A stretch of 64,000 nt of DNA, from NCBI GenBank assembly GCA_902506565.1, contig LR732703.1:2990425-3054424 (forward strand), given 5' to 3'. The DNA is from Burkholderiales bacterium 8X (GTDB lineage Bacteria; Pseudomonadota; Gammaproteobacteria; Burkholderiales; Burkholderiaceae_C). How positions within the stretch are numbered: position 1 is the first letter of the stretch; each line of letters begins with the position of its first letter. Positions 1 through 8,349 of this stretch are shown here, in pieces. The position numbers and the translations under genes are program-made. A model generated the notes under the pieces. The model was not told the DNA's origin. It saw nothing but the letters and a program-made list of their open reading frames with translations, and did not search any database.

Positions 1-666
1 GGTCCAGGGCTCGGCGCCGAAGATGCCGACCTTGAGCGACGACTCGCGCGGGTCGAGCCCCTGGCGCACGAACTGCTCGATGATCACCTGCATGTAGCTG
101 GGCGTGACCATGATGATGTCGGGCTTGAAGTCGACGATCAGCTGGACCTGCTTCTCGGTCTGCCCGCCGGACATCGGGATCACGGTGCAACCGGCCCGCT
201 CGGCGCCGTAGTGCGCGCCCAGGCCGCCGGTGAAGAGCCCGTAGCCGTAGGCCACGTGCACGATGTCGCCGGCCCGCCCGCCCGCGGCGCGGATCGACCG
301 GGCCACCAGGTCCGCCCAGACGTCGATGTCGTTGCGGGTGTAACCCACCACGGTCGGCTTGCCGGTGGTGCCCGACGAGGCATGGATGCGCATGACCTGG
401 TCGCGCGGCACCGCGAACATGCCGAACGGATAGTTATCGCGCAGGTCCTGCTTCTGCGTGAAAGGGAACCTGGCGAGGTCGCTCAGTTGCCGCAGGTCGC
501 CGGGCGCCACGCCGGCCGCGTCGAAGGCGCGCCGATAGTGCGGCACCTGCGTGTAGGCGCGCTCCAGGCTGGCGCGCAGCCGGGCCAGCTGCAGCGCGGT
601 GATTTCGTCGCGGCTCGCTCGTTCGATGGGTTCGAGTTCGGCGGGCGACGGACGTTGGACGGGCAT
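1..666 (-). CDS. paaK: Phenylacetate-CoA ligase (PaaK), N-terminal part, cut by the window edge
   Basis: Phenylacetate-CoA ligase activates phenylacetate with ATP and CoA, the first step of aerobic phenylacetate degradation in the cytoplasm. About 222 N-terminal residues are visible. They include the AMP-binding loop SSGTTGKPTVVGY and the downstream AYGYGLFTGGLGAHYGAERAG stretch (given here in part as YGLFTGGLGAHYGAERAG), both typical of PaaK. The ATG at 664-666 gives the normal start MPVQRPSP. The gene lies 51 bp downstream of paaI on the same strand and is probably co-transcribed with paaG and paaI. The C-terminal half lies outside the window. Confidence 0.93.
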   Translation of the reverse strand, partial: MPVQRPSPAELEPIERASRDEITALQLARLRASLERAYTQVPHYRRAFDAAGVAPGDLRQLSDLARFPFTQKQDLRDNYPFGMFAVPRDQVMRIHASSGTTGKPTVVGYTRNDIDVWADLVARSIRAAGGRAGDIVHVAYGYGLFTGGLGAHYGAERAGCTVIPMSGGQTEKQVQLIVDFKPDIIMVTPSYMQVIIEQFVRQGLDPRESSLKVGIFGAEPWT

Positions 667-717
667 GGACTTCACTCCTGGTTCGATGGACAGTCTGCGT
701 ACGATGCCATGCGCGCC

Positions 718-1155
718 TCAGGGCTGCACCGCAGGCCGCCCCTTGGCCGTGTAGGAGCGGCCCCGGAAAACCGCCACCCGTTCGCCGCGCTGGTTGCTCA
801 CCTCGACGTCGTACACGCCAATTCGCCCGGCGCGCGAAACCTCGTGGCAGCGCGCGGTGAGCAGGTCGCCCTCGCGCGCCGGCGCCACGAAGTCGATGCC
901 GAATCCGGAAGCCACGGTGAGCTCGCCGTGCGAGTTGCAGGCGAAGGCGAAAGTCGAATCCGCCAGCGCCGAGATGAAGCCGCCGTGGCAGGTCTGGTGG
1001 CCGTTCAACATGTCCCCGCGCACCGTCATCCGGATCACCGAGCCGCCGGGCGTGACCTCGACGATCTGCATGCCGAGCGTCTGGGTCGCGCGATCGCGGG
1101 CGTACATGCCTTCCCGCACCTGGTCGGCGATCTGCTGGGGCGTCGGGTCGGTCAT
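718..1155 (-). CDS. paaI: Hydroxyphenylacetyl-CoA thioesterase PaaI
   Basis: This 145-residue hot-dog-fold thioesterase hydrolyses stalled ring-hydroxylated phenylacetyl-CoA by-products and so rescues CoA in the paa pathway. The hot-dog signature is visible as GHQTCHGGFISALADSTFAFACN, quoted in part as HGGFISALADSTFAFACN, with the catalytic Asp in ALADS. The frame stays open upstream to 1239, but that extension overlaps paaG. The ATG at 1155 (MTDPTPQQIAD) gives the family's usual N-terminus and leaves a 13 bp gap to paaG. It lies between paaG and paaK on the same strand. Confidence 0.93.
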   Translation of the reverse strand: MTDPTPQQIADQVREGMYARDRATQTLGMQIVEVTPGGSVIRMTVRGDMLNGHQTCHGGFISALADSTFAFACNSHGELTVASGFGIDFVAPAREGDLLTARCHEVSRAGRIGVYDVEVSNQRGERVAVFRGRSYTAKGRPAVQP

Positions 1156-1168
1156 CGAGCGCTCCGCC

Positions 1169-1966
1169 TCATCGATCGCCGAACACCGGCGCACGCTTGG
1201 CGCCGAAAGCGGCGACGCCCTCGGCATAGTCGTTCGCAAAGCCGAGTTCGCGCTGCACCCGGGCCTCGTTCGCGAGCGCGCTCGAAAGGTCGAGCTGCTG
1301 CGCCTCGGCGAGCGCCTGGCGGGTCGCGACCAGCGCCTTCGTCGGCATCGCGGCCAGCCGGGCGGCGAGATGATCGACCGTGAGCGCGAGCTCGGCGTCC
1401 TCGACGCATTGCCAGATCAGGCCCATGGCGGCCGCATTCGCGGCAGGCAGCTTGTCGCCGAGCATGGCGAGGCCCATGGCCCTGGCGGTGCCGACCAGGC
1501 GCGGCAACAGCCAGGTACCGCCGGTATCGGGCAGCAGCCCGATCTTGGTGAAGGCCTGGATGAAGCTGGCCGAGCGGCCCGCCACCACCAGGTCGCAGCA
1601 AAGCGCCAGGTTGGCGCCGGCGCCGGCGGCCACGCCCTGCACCATCGCCACCACCGGCACCGGCATCGATCGAAGGCGCAGCACCAGGGGCGCGTAATGG
1701 GTCTCGATGATGCGGCTCAGGTCCTTGGCCGGTGCGCCGGCCTCGGGTGCCACCATCGGATCGGTCAGGTCCTGCCCCGCGCAAAAAGCGCGGCCGGCGG
1801 CCGCCAGCACCACGCATCGCACCGACGGATCGGCCGCCGCCTGGTCGAGCGCCGACTTGAGCGCCAGGTGAAGTTCCACGTTGAAGCTGTTCAACGCCTC
1901 CGGCCGGTTGAGGCGCAAGGTACGCACGGGGCCTGAATCGGCGACGAGGACGAGGGCTTCGTTCAT
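1169..1966 (-). CDS. paaG: Ring-1,2-epoxyphenylacetyl-CoA isomerase PaaG (crotonase family)
   Basis: PaaG isomerises the epoxide of phenylacetyl-CoA to the oxepin that is later ring-opened. The 265-residue protein has the crotonase oxyanion-hole segments AFCAGQDL and GVAAGAGANLAL. It also has IQAFTKIGLLPDTGGTWLLP, which carries the catalytic Asp of PaaG-type isomerases. Length and motifs fit PaaG better than a general enoyl-CoA hydratase. It is the first gene of the leftward paaG-paaI-paaK unit. The start codon lies 22 bp from a palindrome that looks like a TetR/PaaR operator, so it is probably repressed in the absence of phenylacetyl-CoA. Confidence 0.93.
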   Translation of the reverse strand: MNEALVLVADSGPVRTLRLNRPEALNSFNVELHLALKSALDQAAADPSVRCVVLAAAGRAFCAGQDLTDPMVAPEAGAPAKDLSRIIETHYAPLVLRLRSMPVPVVAMVQGVAAGAGANLALCCDLVVAGRSASFIQAFTKIGLLPDTGGTWLLPRLVGTARAMGLAMLGDKLPAANAAAMGLIWQCVEDAELALTVDHLAARLAAMPTKALVATRQALAEAQQLDLSSALANEARVQRELGFANDYAEGVAAFGAKRAPVFGDR

Positions 1967-1987
1967 GGTTGATGTTGGTTAATTGAC

Positions 1988-2001
1988 CGACCGTTCGGTC
2001 G
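1988..2001. promoter_or_regulatory. Palindromic operator, probable PaaR (TetR) binding site
   Basis: The perfect inverted repeat CGACCG-TT-CGGTCG lies between the paaG start and the divergent TetR gene, 22 bp upstream of paaG. TetR-type PaaR repressors of betaproteobacteria are known to bind palindromes of the ACCGACCGNTCGGT kind. The placement would let a bound repressor block RNA polymerase on the paa promoter. The assignment is inferred from symmetry and context. Confidence 0.75.
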
Positions 2002-2101
2002 ATTATAGGAACCTCCGACTTACTTCCGCAAGGCCCCTGGCCACGGGAAGCAGATGACGACGATCGAGCGAGAGCGAAGCCGCCGCCGAGCCGGCTGGGA
2101 G

Positions 2102-2758
2102 TTAGCGGCGCTTGGCGCCGGTCTTCGTCGATGCGGGCGGCGGGAGCGACGGCGCATCCGGCATGCGGACCGCATGCACGCCGCCGAAGAACAGGTCGGC
2201 CACCATGGCGCCGATCTCGGCGTGATCGAGCGCCCTCCCCGGCTTCAGCCAGGTGAACATCCAGTTGATCATGCCGAAGAGCAGCATGGCCATCGGCTTG
2301 CCCAGGCGACTCGCCGCCCGGTCGCCGCGCACGGCGTCGATGGTGTCGGCGAAGGCGGCGACCACCCGCCGCTCGGCATCCAGGATGCGGACCTGGTCGG
2401 CTGCCGCGAGAAAGCGTACGTCCTCGGTCAGCACGCGCTGGGCATGCTGGGCCACCGCGTATTCGGCGACGAAGCGAAGGATCAATTCGCGCAGCCGGGC
2501 GTCCGGCGACGGGTTCGCAGCCAGCACCTCCCGCACCACGGCCTCGAGCCGCTGCACGTGCTCCTCGGCGATGCGAACCGCGAGTTCGTGCTTGTCACGG
2601 ACATAGTGATAGAGGGTCGCCTTCGACACGCCGCAGGCGGCCGCGACCTCGTTCATGGAGGTGCCGGCATAGCCGCGCTGCGCGAAGAGCTGCGCGGCGT
2701 TCGAGAGGATCATTTCGCGCTGGCCGTCGTAGCCGGCCGGATCACGGATGCGGGCCAT
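2102..2758 (-). CDS. paaR: TetR-family regulator, probable PaaR
   Basis: This 218-residue protein has a TetR N-terminal helix-turn-helix: ILSNAAQLFAQRGYAGTSMN (residues about 15-35) followed by VAAACGVSKATLYHYVRDKH. The C-terminal ligand domain is less conserved and ends in a basic Pro/Lys-rich tail. The frame is open to 2974, but the ATG at 2758 (MARIRDPAGYDG) gives the usual short lead before the HTH. It sits upstream of paaG and faces the same way, 135 bp away, with a palindromic operator in between. By analogy with betaproteobacterial PaaR it should repress the paa genes until phenylacetyl-CoA binds. The symbol is inferred from context. Confidence 0.8.
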   Translation of the reverse strand: MARIRDPAGYDGQREMILSNAAQLFAQRGYAGTSMNEVAAACGVSKATLYHYVRDKHELAVRIAEEHVQRLEAVVREVLAANPSPDARLRELILRFVAEYAVAQHAQRVLTEDVRFLAAADQVRILDAERRVVAAFADTIDAVRGDRAASRLGKPMAMLLFGMINWMFTWLKPGRALDHAEIGAMVADLFFGGVHAVRMPDAPSLPPPASTKTGAKRR

Positions 2759-3362
2759 TCGGCTGCAGCCTTTCCATCGAGAAGCAGAGGGTTGGGGATT
2801 CGATCGAGTTGCGGATGATGGCATGCGCCGCCAGCGTGCCTCGGACGCTCGGCTGCCCGGGCCGCCGCAGTCCCCGCCATGTCGCAGTCGAAAAGACGAC
2901 GAGTCGATCCCGCTCCGATTTCCAGCCATCAAATGTCGGCCGCCAATCATCGTCGTGCAGAAGACGCAGGCCAAACGATTAATTAATAACTGATGGGGCA
3001 GGTCGATTCGAATCTCGACTCATTCATTTCCAGGCAATACATTCGATGCGGGCAAAGACTGTTTCGAATAGTCCGGCAATTTCGAGTGAACTGGATTTCG
3101 GATGGGCGCAATTCGATCATCCGCCCGATGGCGCCGCTCGTTCTCCCCTCGAAGAATGGCCGATTCGTCCTAGCCATCTCGGCCGCAAGCGTCGTCGCCA
3201 GCAGCCCGACACTCCGCCAATTAGCGCTCGACCTCCTAGTCATTCAAGCGGATTTTCCACGGCCGATGTTGTGCCGATACTGAGTTTGCACGCGGATAAC
3301 GGACAAGGCTTGTAAGGGTTTCGCGGCGTTTCTTCTGACCAATCAATTTTTGGGAGCATCAA
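2759..3362. other. Intergenic region of about 600 bp, AT-richer than its surroundings
   Basis: No convincing gene is seen here. Short open frames of 60-96 codons overlap each other on both strands and have no recognisable motif. The stretch from about 2930 to 3110 is clearly AT-richer than the flanks, with an AATTAATAA run near 2981. The last 20 bases hold a Shine-Dalgarno-like GGGAGC before the ATG at 3363. The region probably holds the paaR-like gene's promoter at one end and the promoter of the DUF2589 cassette at the other. Confidence 0.5.
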
Positions 3363-4007
3363 ATGGCACTGGACCCTGGCTTTACCGGCGGCGTAATCAA
3401 CGCATTGCCGATGGACAAGATGATCGCCGGCCCGCTGGACGCAATGATCAAGGCGCAAGCCGCCGCGAGCTTCGCGTATGCAGACTTCATCAACACGGTT
3501 TGCGTGAAGGACGGCAAGGCCGTGATGGTCGACTTCGACTATGACGAAACCATCAACGACACCGAGGGTCGCTGGGTGGGCACGCAGAAGCGCCACATGT
3601 CGATCCCGATGATGGCGACCGTGGTCCATCCGGTCGTCTGCATCGAGTCGGGCACGGTGGACTTCGAGCTCGAGGTGACCCAGTCCGAGATGGAGAACAA
3701 GAAGACCGGCGTCGAAGCCGAGCTGGGTGGCTCGGTCGGCTTCGGTCCGGTCAGCGTCAACTTCTCGGCCAAGGTCTCGCATTCGAGCGAGCAGACCCGC
3801 TCGTCGGACACCCGCGCCAAGTACCGCTTCCATACCGAGCTGCGCCGCCAGCCGCCGCCGGAAGCCATCATGCGGGTCATCGAATTCCTGACCAACGCAG
3901 CCACCAAGCCGACCATCCAGCCGGGCGAGACGCTGGCCCTGCCCGAAGCCGCAGGCGCCGACGAAACGGTCGACACGCTGCCGTCGCGCGAAGCCGTCCG
4001 GGGCTGA
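3363..4007 (+). CDS. DUF2589-family protein, first paralogue
   Basis: This 214-residue protein is recognised as DUF2589 by its N-terminal segment, which runs through GGVINALPMDKMIAGPLDAM and then an Ala-rich helix (KAQAAASFAYADFIN). After that come a beta-rich core (residues about 45-125), a Gly/Ser-rich stretch (about 120-150) and a closing helix with PPPEAIMRVIEFLTNAA. It has no signal peptide or membrane helix, so it is predicted cytoplasmic. Function is unknown for the family. It leads a four-gene same-strand cassette. The next gene encodes a diverged paralogue sharing the PPE-I-R-I/L-E-F-T-N-A end. The start has GGGAGC seven bases upstream. Confidence 0.82.
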   Translation: MALDPGFTGGVINALPMDKMIAGPLDAMIKAQAAASFAYADFINTVCVKDGKAVMVDFDYDETINDTEGRWVGTQKRHMSIPMMATVVHPVVCIESGTVDFELEVTQSEMENKKTGVEAELGGSVGFGPVSVNFSAKVSHSSEQTRSSDTRAKYRFHTELRRQPPPEAIMRVIEFLTNAATKPTIQPGETLALPEAAGADETVDTLPSREAVRG

Positions 4008-4099
4008 TCGCACCCCACGCCAGCAACGCCCGGGGCCACGCCGCACACGGCGCGGCCGCCCCGGGTCGCCTCTCGTCATCCTGAAGACCCGGAGACTGC

Positions 4100-4852
4100 A
4101 TGTTCGACTCCTTCAAGCGAAGGTCGGCGGGACCGGCCGTGGGCGGGGCAGAACCCCCGGCGCCACCGCCGGCCCACGGTTCGTCGTCGCCGCCGCCTGC
4201 AGCGCCGCCCGCTGTCAGGCCGCCGCCGCCTTCGCCGCCTTCGCCGCCGCCGCCTCCTCCGTCTCCGATGCCGCCGGGCATGCATCCGCCGTCGCTGCCG
4301 ACCCTGGACGAACTGGTGCGCGGCTTCCACAGCGCCGCGTCGCAGGCCTCGGCCCTGCTGCAGCAGCAATCCGCGCTGCTCCTCAAAGAGTATTTCTCGG
4401 TCGCTTCCGACGGCCGGACGCTGGTGGCCAAGGTGGTCAAGATCGCGCTCGACCAGCATCACTACACGCTGGTGCCGCTGGTCTCGCTGGTGTCGCCGAG
4501 CGCCTTCTCGCTCGAAACCATGAAGGTCAAGCTGGCCGTGCGCTTCGACCAGGTCGAGACGCGGATGCAGGACGGCATGGTCGACGAGAGCGGCAAGGGC
4601 GCCAACTTCCGGGTCTCGGTTTCGCCGATCAACAACGCGCCGGAGGGTTCGAGTAGCGGTCCGCGCTACGTCGAGCTGGAGTTCATCTTCAAGCAACACG
4701 ATCCGCCGGAAGGCATCCAGCGAATCCTGGAGCAGTTCACCAACGCGATCGTGCCCAAGGCCGAGACCGAAGGCGCGCTCTACGACGCCAACCCGGTGCT
4801 CGAGTTTCCGTCGGCGATGCCGCCGCCGAGCGACGCCGACCTGCAGGACTGA
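4100..4852 (+). CDS. DUF2589-like protein with a proline-rich N-terminal arm, second paralogue
   Basis: This 250-residue protein starts with a low-complexity Pro-rich arm (residues about 13-65, runs of up to seven prolines). An Ala/Gln-rich helix follows (about 72-95), then a beta-rich core. Two stretches match the upstream DUF2589 protein: LVPLVSLVSPSAFSLETMKV against IPMMATVVHPVVCIESGTV, and DPPEGIQRILEQFTNAI against PPPEAIMRVIEFLTNAA. The pair therefore arose by duplication. No signal peptide or membrane segment is seen. It has GGAG upstream of its ATG and a 92 bp gap from the first paralogue. The proline arm could be a partner-binding linker, but function is unknown. Confidence 0.72.
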   Translation: MFDSFKRRSAGPAVGGAEPPAPPPAHGSSSPPPAAPPAVRPPPPSPPSPPPPPPSPMPPGMHPPSLPTLDELVRGFHSAASQASALLQQQSALLLKEYFSVASDGRTLVAKVVKIALDQHHYTLVPLVSLVSPSAFSLETMKVKLAVRFDQVETRMQDGMVDESGKGANFRVSVSPINNAPEGSSSGPRYVELEFIFKQHDPPEGIQRILEQFTNAIVPKAETEGALYDANPVLEFPSAMPPPSDADLQD

Positions 4853-4912
4853 GGGCTTCGCCTTCCGCCGACCCCCCCATCGACCGCCCAACCGTTCTCA
4901 CGAGGTATCGCC

Positions 4913-5884
4913 ATGCCCAACCTGCCCTCCGAAGCTCCCGCGGCAGATTCCAGCCCCCGCATCTACTTCGCGCCCGGCAGCCAGGGCGAGTACCCGCGGC
5001 GGCTCCAGCAATCACTGATCGACGCCAAGCTGCTGAAGGGCACCGCCGACGGCATCTACGGCCAAGGCACCGCGGCGGCGGTGAGGGCCTGGCAGACCGG
5101 CGCCCGATTGCAGCCGACCGGCAGCGTCGACGAGCCGACCTGGACCGGCATCACCCGATCGCCGCTGCCGACCGCGTTCGAACGCATGCTGCAGGTCACG
5201 GGCCGCATGGAAGGACACGGCTTCACGCTCGCGGTCGGCAACTTTGACGGCGCGGGGCTGACCTGGGGAATCATCGGGTTCACCCTTCGCTATTCGTCGC
5301 TGAACACGATCCTGCTGCGCGCCGAGGAAAAGCAGCCCGGCATCCTCGCCGGTGCTTTCGGCGCCGCCGAGGCCGAAGGACTGCTGCGACTGCTGCGGGC
5401 GCCCGGCGAGGCTGCCAAGGCCGAACGGATGGCATTGGCCAACAAGATCAGCCTGGGCGACAAGAAATACAACCTGGCGCCGGTCTGGAAGGAAGGCTTC
5501 CACAAGCTGGGCCTCGATCCGATGGTCCAGGCGATCCAGGTCGAGGTGGCCCGCGAAGGCTACTTCCAGCCGGCGCTGGCGACCGCGCAAACCTACGCGA
5601 TGACGACCGAGCTCGGCATGGCGCTCTGCTTCGACATCCATGTGCAGAACGGCGGCGTCAAGCCGGCGGCGCGGCAGCACTTCCTGGACCACGGCGGCGC
5701 CAAGGCGGCCGACGAAGGCCAGCGCCGGTTGTTGCTGGCGCAGGCGGTCGCATCGCAGGCGCGGGAGGAATACCGCAAGGACGTGCTGACCCGCAAGGAG
5801 TCCTTCGCCCGCGGCAAGGGAACCGTACACGGCCTGGCCTACGACATGGCCGCCTGGGGCCTGGCCGACCTGCGGATGGCCTGA
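4913..5884 (+). CDS. Peptidoglycan-binding protein with a GH46 chitosanase/lysozyme-like domain
   Basis: Residues about 28-82 form a PG_binding_1 domain (RLQQSLIDAKLLKGTADGIY, then GTAAAVRAWQ and VDEPTWTGI). Residues about 88-320 look like a GH46-type hydrolase. Glu100 (GRMEG) lies before Asp112 in FDGAGLTWGIIGFT, which parallels the Glu/Asp pair and the DGRGYTAGIIGF motif of chitosanases. The probable role is binding and cleaving cell-wall glycan. There is no N-terminal signal peptide, so how it would reach the wall is unclear. It sits 60 bp after the second DUF2589 gene and 43 bp before the patatin, probably in one operon. The glycosidase call is by motif only. Confidence 0.7.
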   Translation: MPNLPSEAPAADSSPRIYFAPGSQGEYPRRLQQSLIDAKLLKGTADGIYGQGTAAAVRAWQTGARLQPTGSVDEPTWTGITRSPLPTAFERMLQVTGRMEGHGFTLAVGNFDGAGLTWGIIGFTLRYSSLNTILLRAEEKQPGILAGAFGAAEAEGLLRLLRAPGEAAKAERMALANKISLGDKKYNLAPVWKEGFHKLGLDPMVQAIQVEVAREGYFQPALATAQTYAMTTELGMALCFDIHVQNGGVKPAARQHFLDHGGAKAADEGQRRLLLAQAVASQAREEYRKDVLTRKESFARGKGTVHGLAYDMAAWGLADLRMA

Positions 5885-5927
5885 CCCGGCCACCGACCGA
5901 ATCAAGAACCACCCTCCCCGATCCATC

Positions 5928-8339
5928 ATGACGACTCGCGAACCCAACTCCGAACTGCAATTCGACCGGGATGTCTTCCCTGCCGAGCTCGAGGAGATCG
6001 AACGACGCCGAGCGCTGCTCGACCTGCCGCCCACCACGCCGGTGGAGACCGAGGGCGTCTCGACCCACCGCAAGCTCACCGGGCTCGCGATCTCGGGCGG
6101 CGGCATCCGGTCGGCAGCCTTCGCACTTGGCGCGCTGCAGAAGATGGCGGCCGATGGCGTGTTTCGCGGCTTCGACTACCTGTCGACGGTTTCCGGCGGC
6201 GGCTACATCGGCTCGGCGGTCTCGAGCATGCTCGGCGCCGGCCGGGCAAGCCATGCCAAGGAGGAGTTCCCGTTCTCGCACACGGCCACGCGCTCGGGCG
6301 AACGGGTCGGCTTGCTGCACCTTCGCCGCTTCTCGAACTATCTGTTCGCAAGCGGCGTGAGCCGGCTGCGCATCCTCCTGATGCTGATGCGCGGCCTGGT
6401 GGTCAACCTGTTCCTGGTGCTGCCGCCGATGCTGGTCGCGGTGGCGCTCACCCAGCTCGCCTACAAGCTGGTGGGCTCGACCATCGCGTTCACCGCGCAA
6501 GTCCTCATCTTCGGCGGCATGGCCGCGATCTTCGCGATGGTGCTGCATCCGGTGGTGCTGCGAGTCGGTGCGGGCCGTTTCGACTGGCAGCGCCGCGAAC
6601 GCTTCGAGCAGGCGGTGACCGGGCTCGCGGCCTTCCTGCTGGTGCCGCTCACGCTGTGGCCACTGCTGCTCGCGGCGCACTGGTCGGCGGCGCACTCCTG
6701 GCGCGACTTCTTCGAGCTCTGGCAAGCCTACGAGGAGCGCATCCACATGGCGGGCGCCGTCATCGGCGGCACCTTGTTCGTGGGCGTGGTCGCCGCGAGC
6801 CTCACCCGCTCCAAGCGCCTGCGCGCACTGGTCGACCGGATGGTGCTGATGCTGGTCGGGATCATGCTGCCGACGGTCGGCGTCCTGATCTACCTGGCGA
6901 TGTGCCTCACGGTCATCAACATGCACACCTTCAAGGCCGAGATCCCGCTTTGGGGCGCCACCCGGGCGGACGTCGAGAAGGCACTGATGGACGCGGACAT
7001 CGACCTGCAAGGCATGCGCTACGAGTGGGTCAAGCCCTGCGTGACGCAGGAATGGCTGGTCAGGATCCGGCCGCGGCTGGACGGGCCCTGCTGGCACGCG
7101 ACCAAGGAGAACGGCCAGTCGTGGACCATCTTCACCGAGTCCGAGAGCCGCTTGGCGGTGGTGGGCGGCGGTGGCTTCACCCGCTGGCCCGAGCTGTGGT
7201 GGCTGCTGCTCGCCGCCGGCTTGATGCTGTTCAACCGCATCTTCATCGACATCAACCACACCGCCATCCACGGCTTCTACCGCGACCGGCTGAGCCGCGC
7301 CTTCATGCTGCGGCCGGGCGGCCAACGCGGCATCGAACATGCCGACAACCTGAAGCTGCACGAGATGAACGCCTCGGGCGTGGCGCCCTACCACCTCCTG
7401 AACGCGGCGATCAACCTGGCCGGCAGCACCAACTCGCAGGCCCGCGGACGAGGCGCCGACTTCTTCCAGTTCGCCAAGCATCATTGCGGCGGCCCTTCGA
7501 CCGGCTATGTCGCGACCACCGCGCTCGAAGCCGTCCATCCGCACCTGAACGTCGGCACCGCGATGGCGATCTCGGGCGCGGCCGCGGCGCCCAACATGGG
7601 CGGCTACACGGTCTCGCAGCTGTCGCCGTGGATGGCGATCCTCAACTTCCGGCTTGGCTACTGGCTGCCGAACCCGAGCTATGTGCGCAGCCAGCATTGG
7701 CTGCATCGGCTGCAGCTGCGCATGGGCGTGCCGCCGCGCTACCTGATGCGGGAGGCGCTGAGCCAGCCGAACGCCACGACGCCCTTCGTCAACCTTTCGG
7801 ACGGCGGTCACATCGAGAACCTGGGCGCCTACGAACTGCTGCGCCGGCGCTGCGCCCTGATCGTGATGATCGATGCCGAGGCCGATCCGCTGGCCCAGTT
7901 CCCGGGGTTGACGGCGCTGGAACGATTGGCACGGATCGACCTGGGCGTGGAGATCACGCTCGATCCGGAATCGCTTGCGCCGGATGCATCGGGCAAGAGC
8001 GCCTCGCACGTGATGGTCGGCAGCTTCCGCTACGCCGACGGCGAAAAGGGCGTGATGCTGTACCTGCGCGCCAACATGACCGGCGACGAAGCCCACGGCA
8101 CCCGCGCCTACCGGGCCCGATCGACGACCTTTCCGCACGAGTCGACCGCCGACCAGTTCTTCTCGGAGGAACAGTTCGAGGCCTACCGGGCACTAGGCGA
8201 GCATGCGGCCGCCGAGCTGACGCCGCGCTGGAACGAGCTGCAGCCGAATGCCGTGGTGCGCCCCAAGCCGAAGGCGCAGGAGTCGGCCGACCAACCCGCG
8301 CTGCCCGACCTGGAAGGGAAATTCGACCCGGCGGACTGA
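5928..8339 (+). CDS. Large membrane-embedded patatin-like phospholipase
   Basis: This 803-residue patatin has the oxyanion loop SGGGIRS (residues 56-62) and the nucleophile Ser89 in STVSGGGYIG. The catalytic Asp625 lies in NLSDGGHIENLGAYELLRRR. Between Ser and Asp sit about 536 residues, with some five or six hydrophobic helices (about 145-175, 185-212, 230-253, 272-293, 302-331, 422-443). Patatins hydrolyse acyl esters of phospholipids, so this one probably acts on the membrane that holds it. It closes the DUF2589 cassette. The opposite strand also has a very long open frame here, but it shows no family motif. Confidence 0.82.
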   Translation: MTTREPNSELQFDRDVFPAELEEIERRRALLDLPPTTPVETEGVSTHRKLTGLAISGGGIRSAAFALGALQKMAADGVFRGFDYLSTVSGGGYIGSAVSSMLGAGRASHAKEEFPFSHTATRSGERVGLLHLRRFSNYLFASGVSRLRILLMLMRGLVVNLFLVLPPMLVAVALTQLAYKLVGSTIAFTAQVLIFGGMAAIFAMVLHPVVLRVGAGRFDWQRRERFEQAVTGLAAFLLVPLTLWPLLLAAHWSAAHSWRDFFELWQAYEERIHMAGAVIGGTLFVGVVAASLTRSKRLRALVDRMVLMLVGIMLPTVGVLIYLAMCLTVINMHTFKAEIPLWGATRADVEKALMDADIDLQGMRYEWVKPCVTQEWLVRIRPRLDGPCWHATKENGQSWTIFTESESRLAVVGGGGFTRWPELWWLLLAAGLMLFNRIFIDINHTAIHGFYRDRLSRAFMLRPGGQRGIEHADNLKLHEMNASGVAPYHLLNAAINLAGSTNSQARGRGADFFQFAKHHCGGPSTGYVATTALEAVHPHLNVGTAMAISGAAAAPNMGGYTVSQLSPWMAILNFRLGYWLPNPSYVRSQHWLHRLQLRMGVPPRYLMREALSQPNATTPFVNLSDGGHIENLGAYELLRRRCALIVMIDAEADPLAQFPGLTALERLARIDLGVEITLDPESLAPDASGKSASHVMVGSFRYADGEKGVMLYLRANMTGDEAHGTRAYRARSTTFPHESTADQFFSEEQFEAYRALGEHAAAELTPRWNELQPNAVVRPKPKAQESADQPALPDLEGKFDPAD

Positions 8340-8349
8340 AGCGAGGCCG

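Noticed and set aside
2993..3315. Short overlapping frames in the AT-rich region
   Set aside because: Several frames of about 90 codons overlap on both strands without motif or ribosome site.
5658..8138. Very long open frame on the minus strand opposite the patatin gene
   Set aside because: It shows no family motif, is rich in His/Arg/Gln as expected from the antisense of a GC-rich gene, and fully overlaps a well-supported patatin.
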